DNA of 64,000 nucleotides, from positions 3,348,001 to 3,412,000 of the forward strand of contig JAVLRN010000002.1 in the NCBI GenBank assembly GCA_032821775.1. Reading direction: 5' to 3'. This stretch comes from Sanguinoderma infundibulare. Lineage: Eukaryota; Basidiomycota; Agaricomycetes; Polyporales; Polyporaceae. Below the pieces are notes generated by a model. That model ran no database searches, was not told the origin of the DNA, and saw only the letters and a list, made by a program, of their open reading frames with translations. Below, in pieces: positions 1 to 10,211 of this stretch (position 1 is the first letter of the stretch; each line of letters starts with the position of its first letter). The translations under genes were made by a program, and so were the position numbers.

Positions 1-3000
1 GATGGCAGCGTTCATGAAAAACGTGCGGTGGAAGAGGGTAAGGTTGGTCTACCAGTACACCATGAGCGGATTGTTGCCCTACGCACTCGTTCGCGTCAGC
101 TCTAAGAAAAGACCGACACGCCAAGGCTCACCTTCGAGAAGTCCGAATGAATCTGTCCTGCACCGACTCCCGCCTTTTCGGATGGCAGCTGATCGGAGAC
201 TTAGGTTGCGAGCCTGAGTGGTGGTGTAAGGGAGAGAGAGCTGTATTCGGATCTCAGGATCCAGGCGATATTTATCAATGGCAAGGAGTTCCGAAGTTTG
301 CAGCTCTCAGGACGCGGGCGTCCACGGCTGGGCGGGTATAAGTTGATGTAGGCTTCGCGTACTTCGCCGCGAAGGGGGCGTGCGGGTGCTCTGGATTCGC
401 GAATAAGTACTTACTGTACATGGCTGCCGCACAGCAACGCCATCCCATATCAACGAAGCGTCGCTTTTAAGGCACAGTGATGGCACACCTTGTCTCCTAC
501 CAGCATGGTGGACCCATTAACATGCTGCTTCCCCCGTGGTTTTGGTCTCAGGCTACCGCCGCCGCCCCGGCTTGAACCACTCCCACCGCACCCTGTCCAA
601 GCACGCAATATGCACCCCGAGTTTGTGAAGGCAGCGCCTGACCTCCGTCGTCCGCTAAACGCGAGACTCTACCCTATACGCAAAGGCCTCCGTCTCAGCA
701 TCCAATGAAAGAGCAAATAAATGGGGAGCCAAAAGGATAGACGACGTACTCCGTTTCAAGCCAACAGAGCCGGGAGAGACGGACCTCTAGGGTCGAGACT
801 CTGCGTTGGGCGATATAGTCGACGAACAGGTCCCAGATGGAGTCTGCATCGAAACAGTAGCTGAAGACGTTTCAGAGGGCGCAATCAATAGCTTGAATCT
901 CACAGCGTGACGGGTGGATGGGGACTGCAGACATACCCCGCCGGACCCGATGCCTGCAGAGAACCTTGACGGATGCGTGAGGTGGCGAACAAGAGACCGA
1001 AAGATTCGTGCCGTGCTCGGTCTGTAAGATGGAGCGAAATTGGATGCTTGGCTTCGCGGAGGAGGGGAAGTGGACATGATCAGTGCGGAGATGGTGTTCT
1101 GTGACGTTGGGAGAGAGGTCGAGTTGAACGTGGTGGATCGCTCACCACTAGCAACTAAATCAAGTTCCACATCCGCGAATGCGTCATTGCGCCTATTGCG
1201 GACGCTCCGCGCTGTGGAGAAACTGACGAGGGTAGTGAGAGTTGTATATCCTGAGAGGTATTTGTGCGGCGCAATGACTGATAGAGTACTCAGGGGACAC
1301 AATGACATTGGCGCCTGGATTGTTTGGCCGTGTTTGTCGGCGCCTTTGGCTGGGCCGCAAGCTCGAGGGTATGGGTTGCCACCTGCTCTCAACCATCTCC
1401 TTGCCGAAGTTGCCGTTTGTCGTTATTGTATTCGCGGAAGCTCGATTGTTCTACAGTGTACGTCCTTTATCTCAGTTTCTCTTACTTGTGATATGCTTAT
1501 GCAGTATCAGCAGGGTTTTCTCATGGTTGAGCAGGCGGCGGTCGACGTTGTTCTGGTCACTCCGATCCGCAATGCCAATAACGCCTAGGCTTACGGAGTT
1601 GACCGGGGAAGTCGCATTGGGCTGGCCTTGGTATGCTCACAGTTCTTAGATTGTTTCATGTGGTATACCATGAGTCGATACGCCCATCAATATACCCGCA
1701 AACCTTTCCCATATTTCCCCAGATCGTACGTTGATGACGACGTGCGATTTCCTTCCCATCGTATCCCTCTTGTCGTAACAGACATGATAGAGTGAATGCG
1801 CATCAGGAACTACTGCGATCGCGCTTTCTCCTGGTGCGTTGCAGGTATGTCAGGCCCCCGTTACTTGCTAAAGTTTCGTTGACATAGGGCGGCCGCAGCG
1901 TTCCTAGCACAACGCCAATTGTGTATCAGCAATCGTTATGGCCATAGTCTAGTGCGAATAGAGCAGCTGACCCCAGCACATTCGTTTATGTCGCCGACGC
2001 TGATACCATCACTTTGCAGTAGGCTCTTACCGCAATCACCTTGGGAAACTGCTACCTGATAGTCGCGTCATCTCGTATCTGAACGCTCTAGCTCAATATC
2101 ACGTGTCGAGCTCACAAGTAGTGCGAGCGTTGGACACCTAAGGTCCAGTACGTTCTGTGAATCTGGTGTCGCCAAGACGAGTTAAATCTTGTCGCAATCT
2201 CCCTAGGAGATGCGTTTCGCTCAACTCTGCGTATTACGCAACGAACACGGTTCCGGACTGCACATTGCTTGCCCTCAACGAGTATGGAGATTGGCACGGG
2301 TATGTGATCTCCTGCGCTCTTATACTGCACTTTTCCGCTTACTCTCTGTTTCAGATACTTACTCTTCTCTTGATCCTGCAGGTTAAAAACATCGGCGGTG
2401 TTACCACGAAAGCAGTGCAAACCTGCTGGTTACGCGCTAGCACGGACTAGCATCCGTGTCAATATAACTGGTTCTGGTCTACGTGTGAGACAGTTTTCTT
2501 CGCGTATTCCCTGTGCCAGTCTGACAGTTCCGAACAAGTGATAGTCAACCATATGGCTATGCAATACTAATTGTCGTGCATCCCAGTCAGTCGATCTTGC
2601 AGCTAGCCCTTTCGGTCAGTGTTCCTGACCAGTACAGCCATCCTTGCTACAGTCCGACATGGTGACTTCCAAACTCCAGTGCAAGGATAACTCTCTCGGC
2701 TTTTGCTCGAGGCAGGTCAGCTCCGTAAAATTATTTTCCAAAGCTCTTCAAGACCTCCGAAGTCGTCGGTGTTGCCAAGCACCTACCCCCTGTATCTCCA
2801 TCAGCCAATCGCGTGCGCCGATAGATCGCGATGTGGACCACGCAACGTTTATGCGCCCATCCCGCTTCATCTCCCACCCGTGGACCCGTTGTCCCGTGCA
2901 CTTGACTCGACACGTCAACGAGTGCGGCAACGCCGTTAGCACAGCCGTCCACCATCCCGCGTCGCAGCAGGGAAAGTTGAACGCAGATCTAAAAGGACGA

Positions 3001-3143
3001 TCGTCGCACCAGCGGCGACGCGATACATATACCATCACTCGACGCGCCCCGACGGCTACTTGTCTTTTCCAACTCTGTGAGTTCCGTTCAGTGACCATTT
3101 GCATTCGCACCTAGCGCTGACAGGGCGCCCTCAGGCCTCGAAG
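1..3143. other. No supported gene
   Basis: Both strands carry only overlapping open frames of about 60-200 codons (for example 787-1392 minus and 1040-1588 plus). I see no conserved motif, and no chain of frames that joins through splice signals into a longer protein. The right end is the upstream region of the membrane-protein gene that starts at 3144. Confidence 0.5.
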
Positions 3144-4644
3144 ATGGCGGCCATGGCAATGTCATACGATCTCCAGTTAGACTTTGCCAAGGTTTTCGGC
3201 GAGAGTCTAATGTACGGTACGTTTGTCATTTTAGCGTGGACTCCGTATAGAGGATACACGTCAGCGTCCAATCGACGAGTATGCTAACGAAAATCACCGT
3301 CGGCTCTGATTACATAGGCGCGGAGTGCGTTCTTTTGATCGGCGTCACGTACATACAGCTGTACGTCCATCTGTTTTCAGCATGACATAACCTATCAGGA
3401 AGCTCACCGACGGGATGCACCCGCACGCGTGGTGTACAGGACGTCGCGGCATCTACTTCCGTCGCACAAGGTGCTGCTGGTCATGGCGGACATTATGTTC
3501 CTCCTAGCTTCGGCGCATATATCCTTGTTAATGTACGAGCTCTTCCTTGGCACTGTTCCACCCGTAATCCTTCAAGCCGCAGTCATGGTCGGTCATGTGC
3601 AGGTTCGTTCCATGCAATTTCCCGTCATGTCCGCACTCACACTTCCTACGTTAGACGACTCTGGGCGATTTCGTGCTGATATGGCGGGTATGGGTGGTCT
3701 GGAACCGCGACCTACGTGCGGTCATCCTACCACTATTAATATTACTTGCGGGATTTGGTGAGCCTCCGTATATCTGTTCCCTTCACTAACCGTCCACTGA
3801 CACCATTTTTGCAAGTTGTCGGCGTGGTAAATGTAACGGACTCCATCTCGTACAACGCGCTTTCAAAGATTCTCCCGGTACCGTTGGTCGCCCTCATGAT
3901 GGTGAACACCACGCTTTCAACCGCTCTTATCGCGGGGCGATTAGCGTACGTCCACACGCGGCTCCCCGTTCGGTCTCGGGCTCAGATACCTATCGCGACA
4001 GCTATTTGGACCATATCATCAACGGACATCTGCGGTTCCGATCAGGGAGGGACCACTCGTATAGAGGCGCCATTCTCGTGGTGATCGAATCGGGCGCCGT
4101 CCTGACGATGGCGAACGTGAGCATTCATTCGCCTCATGGCGTCTGCAGCGCAGCTCCCTGATCGACACCTTTTGCAGATCATCAGCCTCGTTCTCTTGCT
4201 CCTCAAGCATCCGGGCCTCCACGTCATGCTGAATATCACTACACCACTTGCCGTACGTGTTCCCTGCAGACCGCAGACGCTTCTAAGTCCATCAGTCTGA
4301 CCTCCTGACGATGCGATGCTATCCTGCAGGCAATCGTGCCGACCACGATCATCGTCCTCTCGCACCTGCAGCTCACCCCGGGCGACACCGCGAACCAGAC
4401 CGTCACCGCCGTGCGCTTCGCGTCGCACCTCGAACATTCTGCCGACTTTGGGTCCTCCGTCGCGCGGCGGCTGCCCGGCCGCAGGGCGTCGAGCGAGCAG
4501 TACGTGTGCGAGCTCACGAAGACCATCCAGTCGGCGACTTCGTTTGACTTCTCCGCCGATGTCGAGAAGGAGCTCCGCCTGCTCGACTCAACCTCCAGCC
4601 CCGGCTCAAGCGGCGGACCCGTGTCGAGCTTTGTGGTCAGATAA
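3144..4644 (+). CDS. Multi-pass (7TM-like) agaricomycete membrane protein
   Basis: A multi-exon gene for an integral membrane protein of a family common in agaricomycetes but without a known function. The chosen start opens MAAMAMSYDLQLDFAKVFGE. Later exons give hydrophobic segments around VLLVMADIMFLLASAHISLL, then FVLIWRVWVVWNRDLRAVIL, then VVGVVNVTDS followed by another membrane segment. After these come a segment with VVIESGAVL and a helix-rich stretch LQIISLVLLLLKHPG. The last exon opens TTIIVLSHLQLTPGD and ends in a Ser/Gly-rich tail SSPGSSGGPVSSFVVR. The WR.WVVW block and the ...IESGA... block are shared with the gene at 53965-55265, so the two are distant relatives. Internal exon borders were inferred from frame continuity and GT/AG sites and are less certain than the two ends. 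It resembles a serpentine receptor in topology only; no GPCR motif is visible. Confidence 0.7.
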
Positions 4645-5401
4645 GGTTTTAGGTTCCGCAGCCTGTCCCGCTGGGGTGCTGTATACGGATACCGAGGACC
4701 TCTTGTAATGCTGTATTATCGCGCGGACCGGAATGTCTGCTATACCCATGGAACGAGACCCTACACTCACGCCTTGTAATGTGTTCCTTGCAAGATCCTT
4801 ACGGGAGCAACGGATAAACTAGTTGTATCTGGAACATCGTCATCGGACGTTGGTAAGCGCCCATCTGTGCGATGAGGCTGTGTCGGCCAAGTCGACATCG
4901 CCGAACGCGGTGGAACTCTCTTGAATCTTTCCTTCCATGTTCGCCGCAGACTATCCAGATATATATCGCTTTGGATCCGCCTCTCGAGTGTTGTGCGGCA
5001 AGCAACGCTTCCGCTCCTACCGCCTAGCTCGCTGTCAATCACGACATCGCCGACCTGCGAAGTATCTTCAAGTTCGGCGCCCACGTTTCGGAACTGGCTT
5101 CGATGCCGCAGAAACCGCAGACACAGAAGCTCATAGACAATACATGTGTGCTGCGGCGCTATATACACTTTCCAAATCAAGCAACTTCGTGGTCGGTCGC
5201 CGCAGCACCCTCGGCTGACTCGATTCAATGTGAATTCTGCAGTCCTGCAGACGAGGTGAGGATATATGCCTGCGCTAAGATGTCGCCCTCGGACAGATTC
5301 CTCAAAACCCTCGCCGCCGACGTTCACTTCTCCCACTCACCTTTCTTTTCTCTTCTCTCAGCTGCAAGCAGCGCTACTTTCCTATCCTCGCGGTCGCCGC
5401 T
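4645..5401. other. Intergenic, with one unrecognised minus-strand open frame
   Basis: This gap separates the membrane-protein gene from the zinc-finger gene. It contains a 189-codon minus-strand open frame (4767-5336) with no motif I recognise and no splice partners. I treat the frame as unproven. The right part is the presumed promoter and 5' leader of the zinc-finger gene. Confidence 0.4.
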
Positions 5402-6413
5402 ATGTCCGAGTACTCACTCCTGTCCCCGGAGGGCTCTGCCAATCATCTCCTCGACACATGGACGCCGCCTCTCGATCTCGACCCTTGGTTCCGATACGGG
5501 GAGTTTCCGGATTCCTGGCAGCTCCCGCATCCATTCTTTTTCCAAGACGATCACCAGTCTTTCAATAAACCTGGAGACCCTCTACCTTTTCACAGTGAGT
5601 TCAAGTTTCTTCGAATCACCACAGAGGCTACTGATCACACTCACGCACCTCAAGTGGACCAACCTGCGTGCCCCACAGAAGACCCCACAGAAGACCCCAC
5701 AGAAGACCCCACAGAATACCCCACAGAAGACCCCACAGAAGAACCCACAGAAGAACCCACAGAAGACCTCACAGAAGTGCACCATTTGGTTCACTTCAAT
5801 GACTTGGTAAGGGTCTCTGGTTTGCTGATCTCTGGCATTCCTTTCTCTTGCTGACTTCCACTATTTTTTAGTTGACTGATGATGCCCTCTCCCCTCTGGC
5901 CCCTGCCCCTCCCACCTTTGGACCTCCACTTGGAGGTTCTGCATTTGATCTCCAAAATGGAGAAAACTTGGTGAGTCTACTTCCTATCCTTGCTTAGTGG
6001 CCTTCCACATAGTTTGTTTCTAATGCATATATCCTGCAGAGTGCTGTGCAAACTCCTCCCACAGCACATACCAACAGGGTAATAACATACCCTGTTGTAA
6101 TTCTGCCTGGCCAAATGTCAGGCAGATATAAATGTGGTGCCTGTAACAAAGGTTTGTACAATTGTACTACTTGGTGGATAATCATATAAGGCCACTCTTT
6201 AGACTTTTCCACCAAGTGGAACTGTAAGCAGCACATCAAAGAGACACACTGGCACATCAAGCCATTTTTGTGTCAAAAGTGTGGGAGGAAGTATAAACGC
6301 AGGCATGATTTGAAGAAGCATGCCCACAAGCATGGGGCCAGTTTTGAGGTAAGTTCTAACTTATTGTTTATGATCAGTTGATTGACCAAGCTTCATTATA
6401 GTTGTCTGTTTGA
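5402..6413 (+). CDS. Two-finger C2H2 zinc-finger protein with PTE[DEY] repeat
   Basis: Five exons join cleanly: 5402-5806, 5872-5970, 6040-6151, 6203-6348 and 6402-6413. All four introns are GT-AG and the product is 257 residues. The N-terminus opens MSEYSLLSPEGSANHLLDTW and is acidic. Residues about 91-126 are nine tandem PTED-type tetrapeptides. The C-terminus has two classical C2H2 fingers: YKCGAC...H-x4-H (C-x2-C-x12-H-x4-H) and LCQKCGRKYKRRHDLKKHAH (C-x2-C-x12-H-x3-H). The second intron-exon junction of the finger region splits finger 1 just after CNK. Two adjacent fingers suggest sequence-specific DNA binding in the nucleus, and the acidic N-terminus could be an activation region; both are inference. 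From about 5870 on, the gene is visibly richer in A/T, including third codon positions, than its neighbours. The three-residue last exon is uncertain: reading into the preceding intron would also stop after a few codons. Confidence 0.8.
5672..5779 (+). repeat. 12-bp coding minisatellite (nine units)
   Basis: Nine tandem 12-base units of the form CCCACAGAAGAC lie inside exon 1 of the zinc-finger gene and encode PTED, PTEY, PTEE or LTEV. Because the unit length is a multiple of three, copy-number change would lengthen or shorten the acidic spacer without a frameshift. Confidence 0.9.
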
Positions 6414-6620
6414 CGCTTTGATGTTTGCTGTATTTGTATCTTGCTCTCTAGCTGTTGTTGCTGTGTACTAGTTGTCATCTCTTTGCTTTAGAAATTGCTG
6501 TCACACCCATGAACTGGGCTTATATTGATCTATCCTATGACTTCACAAAGACCAGCAAATTGCTATGCCATGCAACTGGATAGTGAGAAAGACACTTGGA
6601 CAGCCAATATGAGTTCCAAC

Positions 6621-7449
6621 CTATAGCCTTCGGGTAGTAAGTTCCTCCCCACCCATTGGCCAGAAAGCCTCCTCAAGCTCAACCACCCTTGCCCAGATCT
6701 CCTCAGCTCGAATGAAGGCAATGGACCCAGGTGGTATGTGCAACCTCGAGTAATTCAGCCTGACCATCTAGTGATCCTAAACATGATGAAGCACCTACCT
6801 GTTTACAAGGTCTGCCAGGCTGTCAACAAACTTCTCAAACTCCGGAGAGGTCCAATTCTCAACCAGCTCCTTGACGGCAGCGAACACCGGACTCAGCTCT
6901 CCCTGCACACTCAGCACCAATGACTTGACGTACTTCCACGCATCGAGATACACCTGCGCCCCGAAGACGCACTCTTGAGCGGACGGCGACACAACCGCAA
7001 CACGACGGACTTACCCTTTCCATGGCCCACAAGAACACCAGCCCATCTTCGAAGTTCCCCAGCGCTCCAATTCGCGCCATCTCCGCCGTATAGTCCCTCG
7101 TCGCCTTCCTCTCCCTCCACCCGCCGAAACTCGGCAGCCCGTACTTCCGCTCGACCTCCGCGAACAGCCCGACCTCGCGCCGGACGTTGATGAGCGCGTC
7201 GGACAGGACGCCCACGACCTCGCTGTGGAAGTGCTCCTCGCGCGAGTCCGGGACGTGCGTAAGGAGGTGGCCGAGGAAACGCGGGTAGGCGTGCGCGGCG
7301 TAGATCCGGTCTTGGGAGAGGTAGAGCGAGAGGAGGGCGGCGGGGATGACGCCGGTGCCGGCTGCGGTGAGGAAGGCGTGTTCGGTCGCGGCGGAGTAAG
7401 GGCGCGGGGTTGAGAGCGAGGCGAGGTGCGTCGTCAGCGGGACGGACAT
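6621..7449 (-). CDS. TENA/THI-4 family protein (thiaminase-2-like)
   Basis: Three exons on the minus strand, 7449-7015, 6953-6799 and 6759-6621, are joined by GT-AG introns with phases that fit and give 242 residues. The protein has the all-helical TENA/THI-4 (heme-oxygenase-like) fold signature. It begins MSVPLTTHLASLSTPRPYSA and then has an LYLSQDRIYAAHAYPRFLGH block. EEHFHSEVVGVLSDALINVR and FEDGLVFLWAMER follow, and the C-terminal helix contains IWARVVELEEAFWPM. Family members act in the cytosol on aminopyrimidines in thiamine salvage or degradation, or have related unknown activities. The exact substrate cannot be told here. The length is normal for fungal single-domain members. It is convergent with the zinc-finger gene, about 200 bases between their ends. 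A nearby upstream ATG exists in the same frame, but the downstream one fits the family N-terminus better. Confidence 0.85.
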
Positions 7450-7706
7450 GGTTGCGGGTAGCGTGCACGAAAGGGTGGCGAGGATGAGACGATGGTGAGA
7501 GGCAAACGAGTCAATAATGGTGGCACCGCCGCCCACTCACCGACCATAATCGATGACGCCATGATGTCATACCATTTTGAGTATGGCCAGCCCCGAGAAC
7601 CGCGACGACTCGAGAAATCCTCGACAAGGCATTGTGGCTTCATGACACCCTTCGACATTCAGCAACACACACTCATATGTGGCAAAAGATTGTACAACTG
7701 AGGCTT

Positions 7707-9748
7707 TTACTCTATGCGGCGCGGCGCGTTCGGAACGAGCGCCCACAAAAACACCATGAAGCCCATCATCGACACTAACCTGTACAGCCTTCGTCAGCCA
7801 TACACCCATGAGTATAGACATGAATGCGATCTTACAGAGGTTGCAAGCTTCTGATTCCGACCTTTGACGCGAGCGCTCCGGTGAGGAAAGGCAAGAGTGC
7901 CGAGCCCGCCTGCCCGAAGCCAGCGATCCAGCCAATTGACCCAGTCAGCAGACGAGGAGGAAGGACACGACTGGCGTGGTTCATGACGATGGGGTAAATT
8001 GGCCCAAGGAGCACTCCGACGAAGGATACGGCCACAGCGCCACCGATGAGCGAGGGGACTAGCCATACCACGAGCTCCAGCCTGCAGAGGCGATGATGAT
8101 CATGGTAAGCGTACGAGCGACGCACGAGGCTGACGGGGAACATGATTACCCAATAGCGACAACAGCATAGAGAAAGATGGCGCGACGTTCGCCGACCTAG
8201 GGAGGTATCTAATGAGGATGGAGAGGTGGAGAACGATATAAGACGGAAATGTACCTTCTGGTTTACCCAAAGGAGTCCGACGCGACCGAAGGTCAAACCT
8301 GTGCACTGTGTGAGACGGATCTTACAAATAGAAACCTGGAGGCGTACCGCCGAAGAAACCCGCCGAGATGTATCCTGAAGAGGGCCCTCCACCACGAAGG
8401 TCGATAACGTACGTGACAATCCAGCCTACGATGATCTCATCGTGAGAACGAGTAACAAACGAACAGGCTCAAATATGACTGACCTCCGAGCGTGACCTCG
8501 ACGCCAACATAGATGAGGATGAAGATAGCCATGAGGTGCAGAGGCCGAAGTTTGAACATTTGGCTGTACTTGCTCCCTCCGCTTTCCTCTGCGGTATCTT
8601 CGTGGGCAGGCATTTGACCGATCTCGGCAAGGGCCGCTACAAAGTGGATAGTTGACCAGAATGCGCGATGGAATATAAGGGGAAACGGGGACGAACCATC
8701 CTGGTCCTTAAATCGGAACACAACGATTAGTGCGATCGTGTTCGCAAGCGCGACCCCAAGTGACGCAAGGTAGTGGAAGGACCACTGGTGGAGTTGTGCG
8801 AACTGAGTTGCGATGAGAGGAGAGGACAGCGCACCAACGCCTGACAATTACTTGTTGATAGGACATTAGGCATTTCAGACGTCACGACACTCGTACCATA
8901 TATCGCATGCAATACGCTCATCTTCGTCGCTGCGTTATCTTTTAAGGAAGCGACAAATCCGTTTGCGCCAGCATCCTGGGTGGAAGGCAGGGATGACGGG
9001 GTAAGCCAAGCGCCAAGATAGACAATGATTGGAACACATGCCTGAAGCGACATGCCGAAGCCGTTGACCGCATATCCCAAGACGAAGACAGGGAAGGGGG
9101 GCGCCGGAGCTTCCAGACAGTATCCCGCTACTTGTGCAACTGATCCTATGCGACATAAGAAGATTAATCGCACCACTCGACCACTACTTGCGTGACACGC
9201 ATACCTAGTACCATCACCTTGCCGAAACCGAGACGATCCGTAAGCCAGACATTCGCTGCAGCGCCAGTCAAGAAGCCCTGGACGCAACAAGAGGATATGA
9301 GAATGTCTAACTGTGACCTGAAGGAGAGTAACATACGATGCAGTTAAATACGAATATCAGGGATACGACAGCGAAGTTGACCTATGCTTCCTTGCTCAGA
9401 TCCGACACCTCGAGACCAATCAAGAGATAGGAAGCGTACGTGGTATACACTCTGCATACGTGGGAGTAGAGGACCCGTTGAACCATCGTTCCAACCTGCA
9501 AGGAAGAGTGTCCAACAGAGCGTGATGAACTGGATCCTCGCCTTTCGGCGCATCGCAGGCGTCGAAGCTGAGACGGCGGTGGGAGGGATCGACTCGCATG
9601 ACTGGACGTCCTCCGTCTCGGCGGTCTCTACCATCTCCAGACTCTTGCGAATACCAATAACATCCTCATTCGCAGTAGGAGTAGGGGTGACTGGTTCTTC
9701 CGGAGGGTGGGGAGAACGAGCGCGGATAGAGGTCAATTCAACTTCCAT
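7707..9748 (-). CDS. MFS transporter, fucose-permease/BSC6-like (copy A)
   Basis: A multi-exon major facilitator superfamily protein of the plasma or an internal membrane. The cytosolic N-terminus (MEVELTSIRARSPHPPEEP...) is Pro/Thr-rich and precedes TM1, FITLCWTLFLAGWNDGSTGP, the conserved opening of this fungal FucP-like family. Later exons carry GFLTGAAANVWLTDRLGFGK, then DAGANGFVASLKDN, then GGPSSGYISAGFFGG, and near the C-terminus PIVMNHASRVLPP and SIGWIAGFGQAG. The last exon reads LVSMMGFMVFLWALVPNAPR. All expected blocks are present in frame, so it appears intact. One intron seems to use a GC donor (after ...GFGMSLQ). Substrate unknown; fungal relatives are annotated only as sugar-type or general MFS. 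The start at 9748 is chosen because a TATA box sits about 75 bases upstream, which leaves an earlier in-frame ATG (9811) outside a normal transcript. Copies B and C lie at 37.5-42.3 kb. Confidence 0.85.
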
Positions 9749-9823
9749 GCTGCTGGATGATTCAGTTGAGACAGGGAAGGAGAGAGACAAGCAACTGTAC
9801 TCACACAACAAGCTTTATAAGCC

Positions 9824-9829
9824 CGGTTA
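9824..9829 (-). promoter_or_regulatory. TATA box of MFS copy A
   Basis: TATAAA on the minus strand, about 75 bases upstream of the ATG at 9748. It fits a transcription start between the two possible ATGs and so favours the shorter N-terminus. Confidence 0.5.
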
Positions 9830-10211
9830 ACTTTAGGCCACTATACTTCCTAATTGTCGCAGCGTTCAGTTTGCATCTCCAGACGGACACGTTATCGAGT
9901 CGAGGGCATGTGGCCTGGGTATGATGTGCATATATACACGAGGCATGAGTCTTAGCACTACGTGACTCGGTCGATACCGTCAGCCCGCCGCAGTATGTGG
10001 TCGCCAAGCCAGGCGAGATTGTCAGGAGAGTAGTGAGATGTGATTGCTCCACGTAGGCGTCGACGGAGTGACGGGGAGAGATGAATGCGTGGTTGCGGAT
10101 GATGCCTGTGATACATAGCGCCCACGACGTGTCGCGCGTCGCGGAAGAGGCTTGGACCCAAATCCTCGACCGTCACCTCGTTTTCCTGCCTTCTTCTCAG
10201 CCTGCGTGGAT

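Noticed and set aside
787..1392. 201-codon minus-strand open frame overlapping a 182-codon plus frame
   Set aside because: Neither frame shows a motif or low-ambiguity composition, and mutual overlap makes at least one spurious.
5582..5794. Minus-strand frame with repeated FCGVFCG units
   Set aside because: It is the antisense reading of the PTED-coding minisatellite in the zinc-finger exon.
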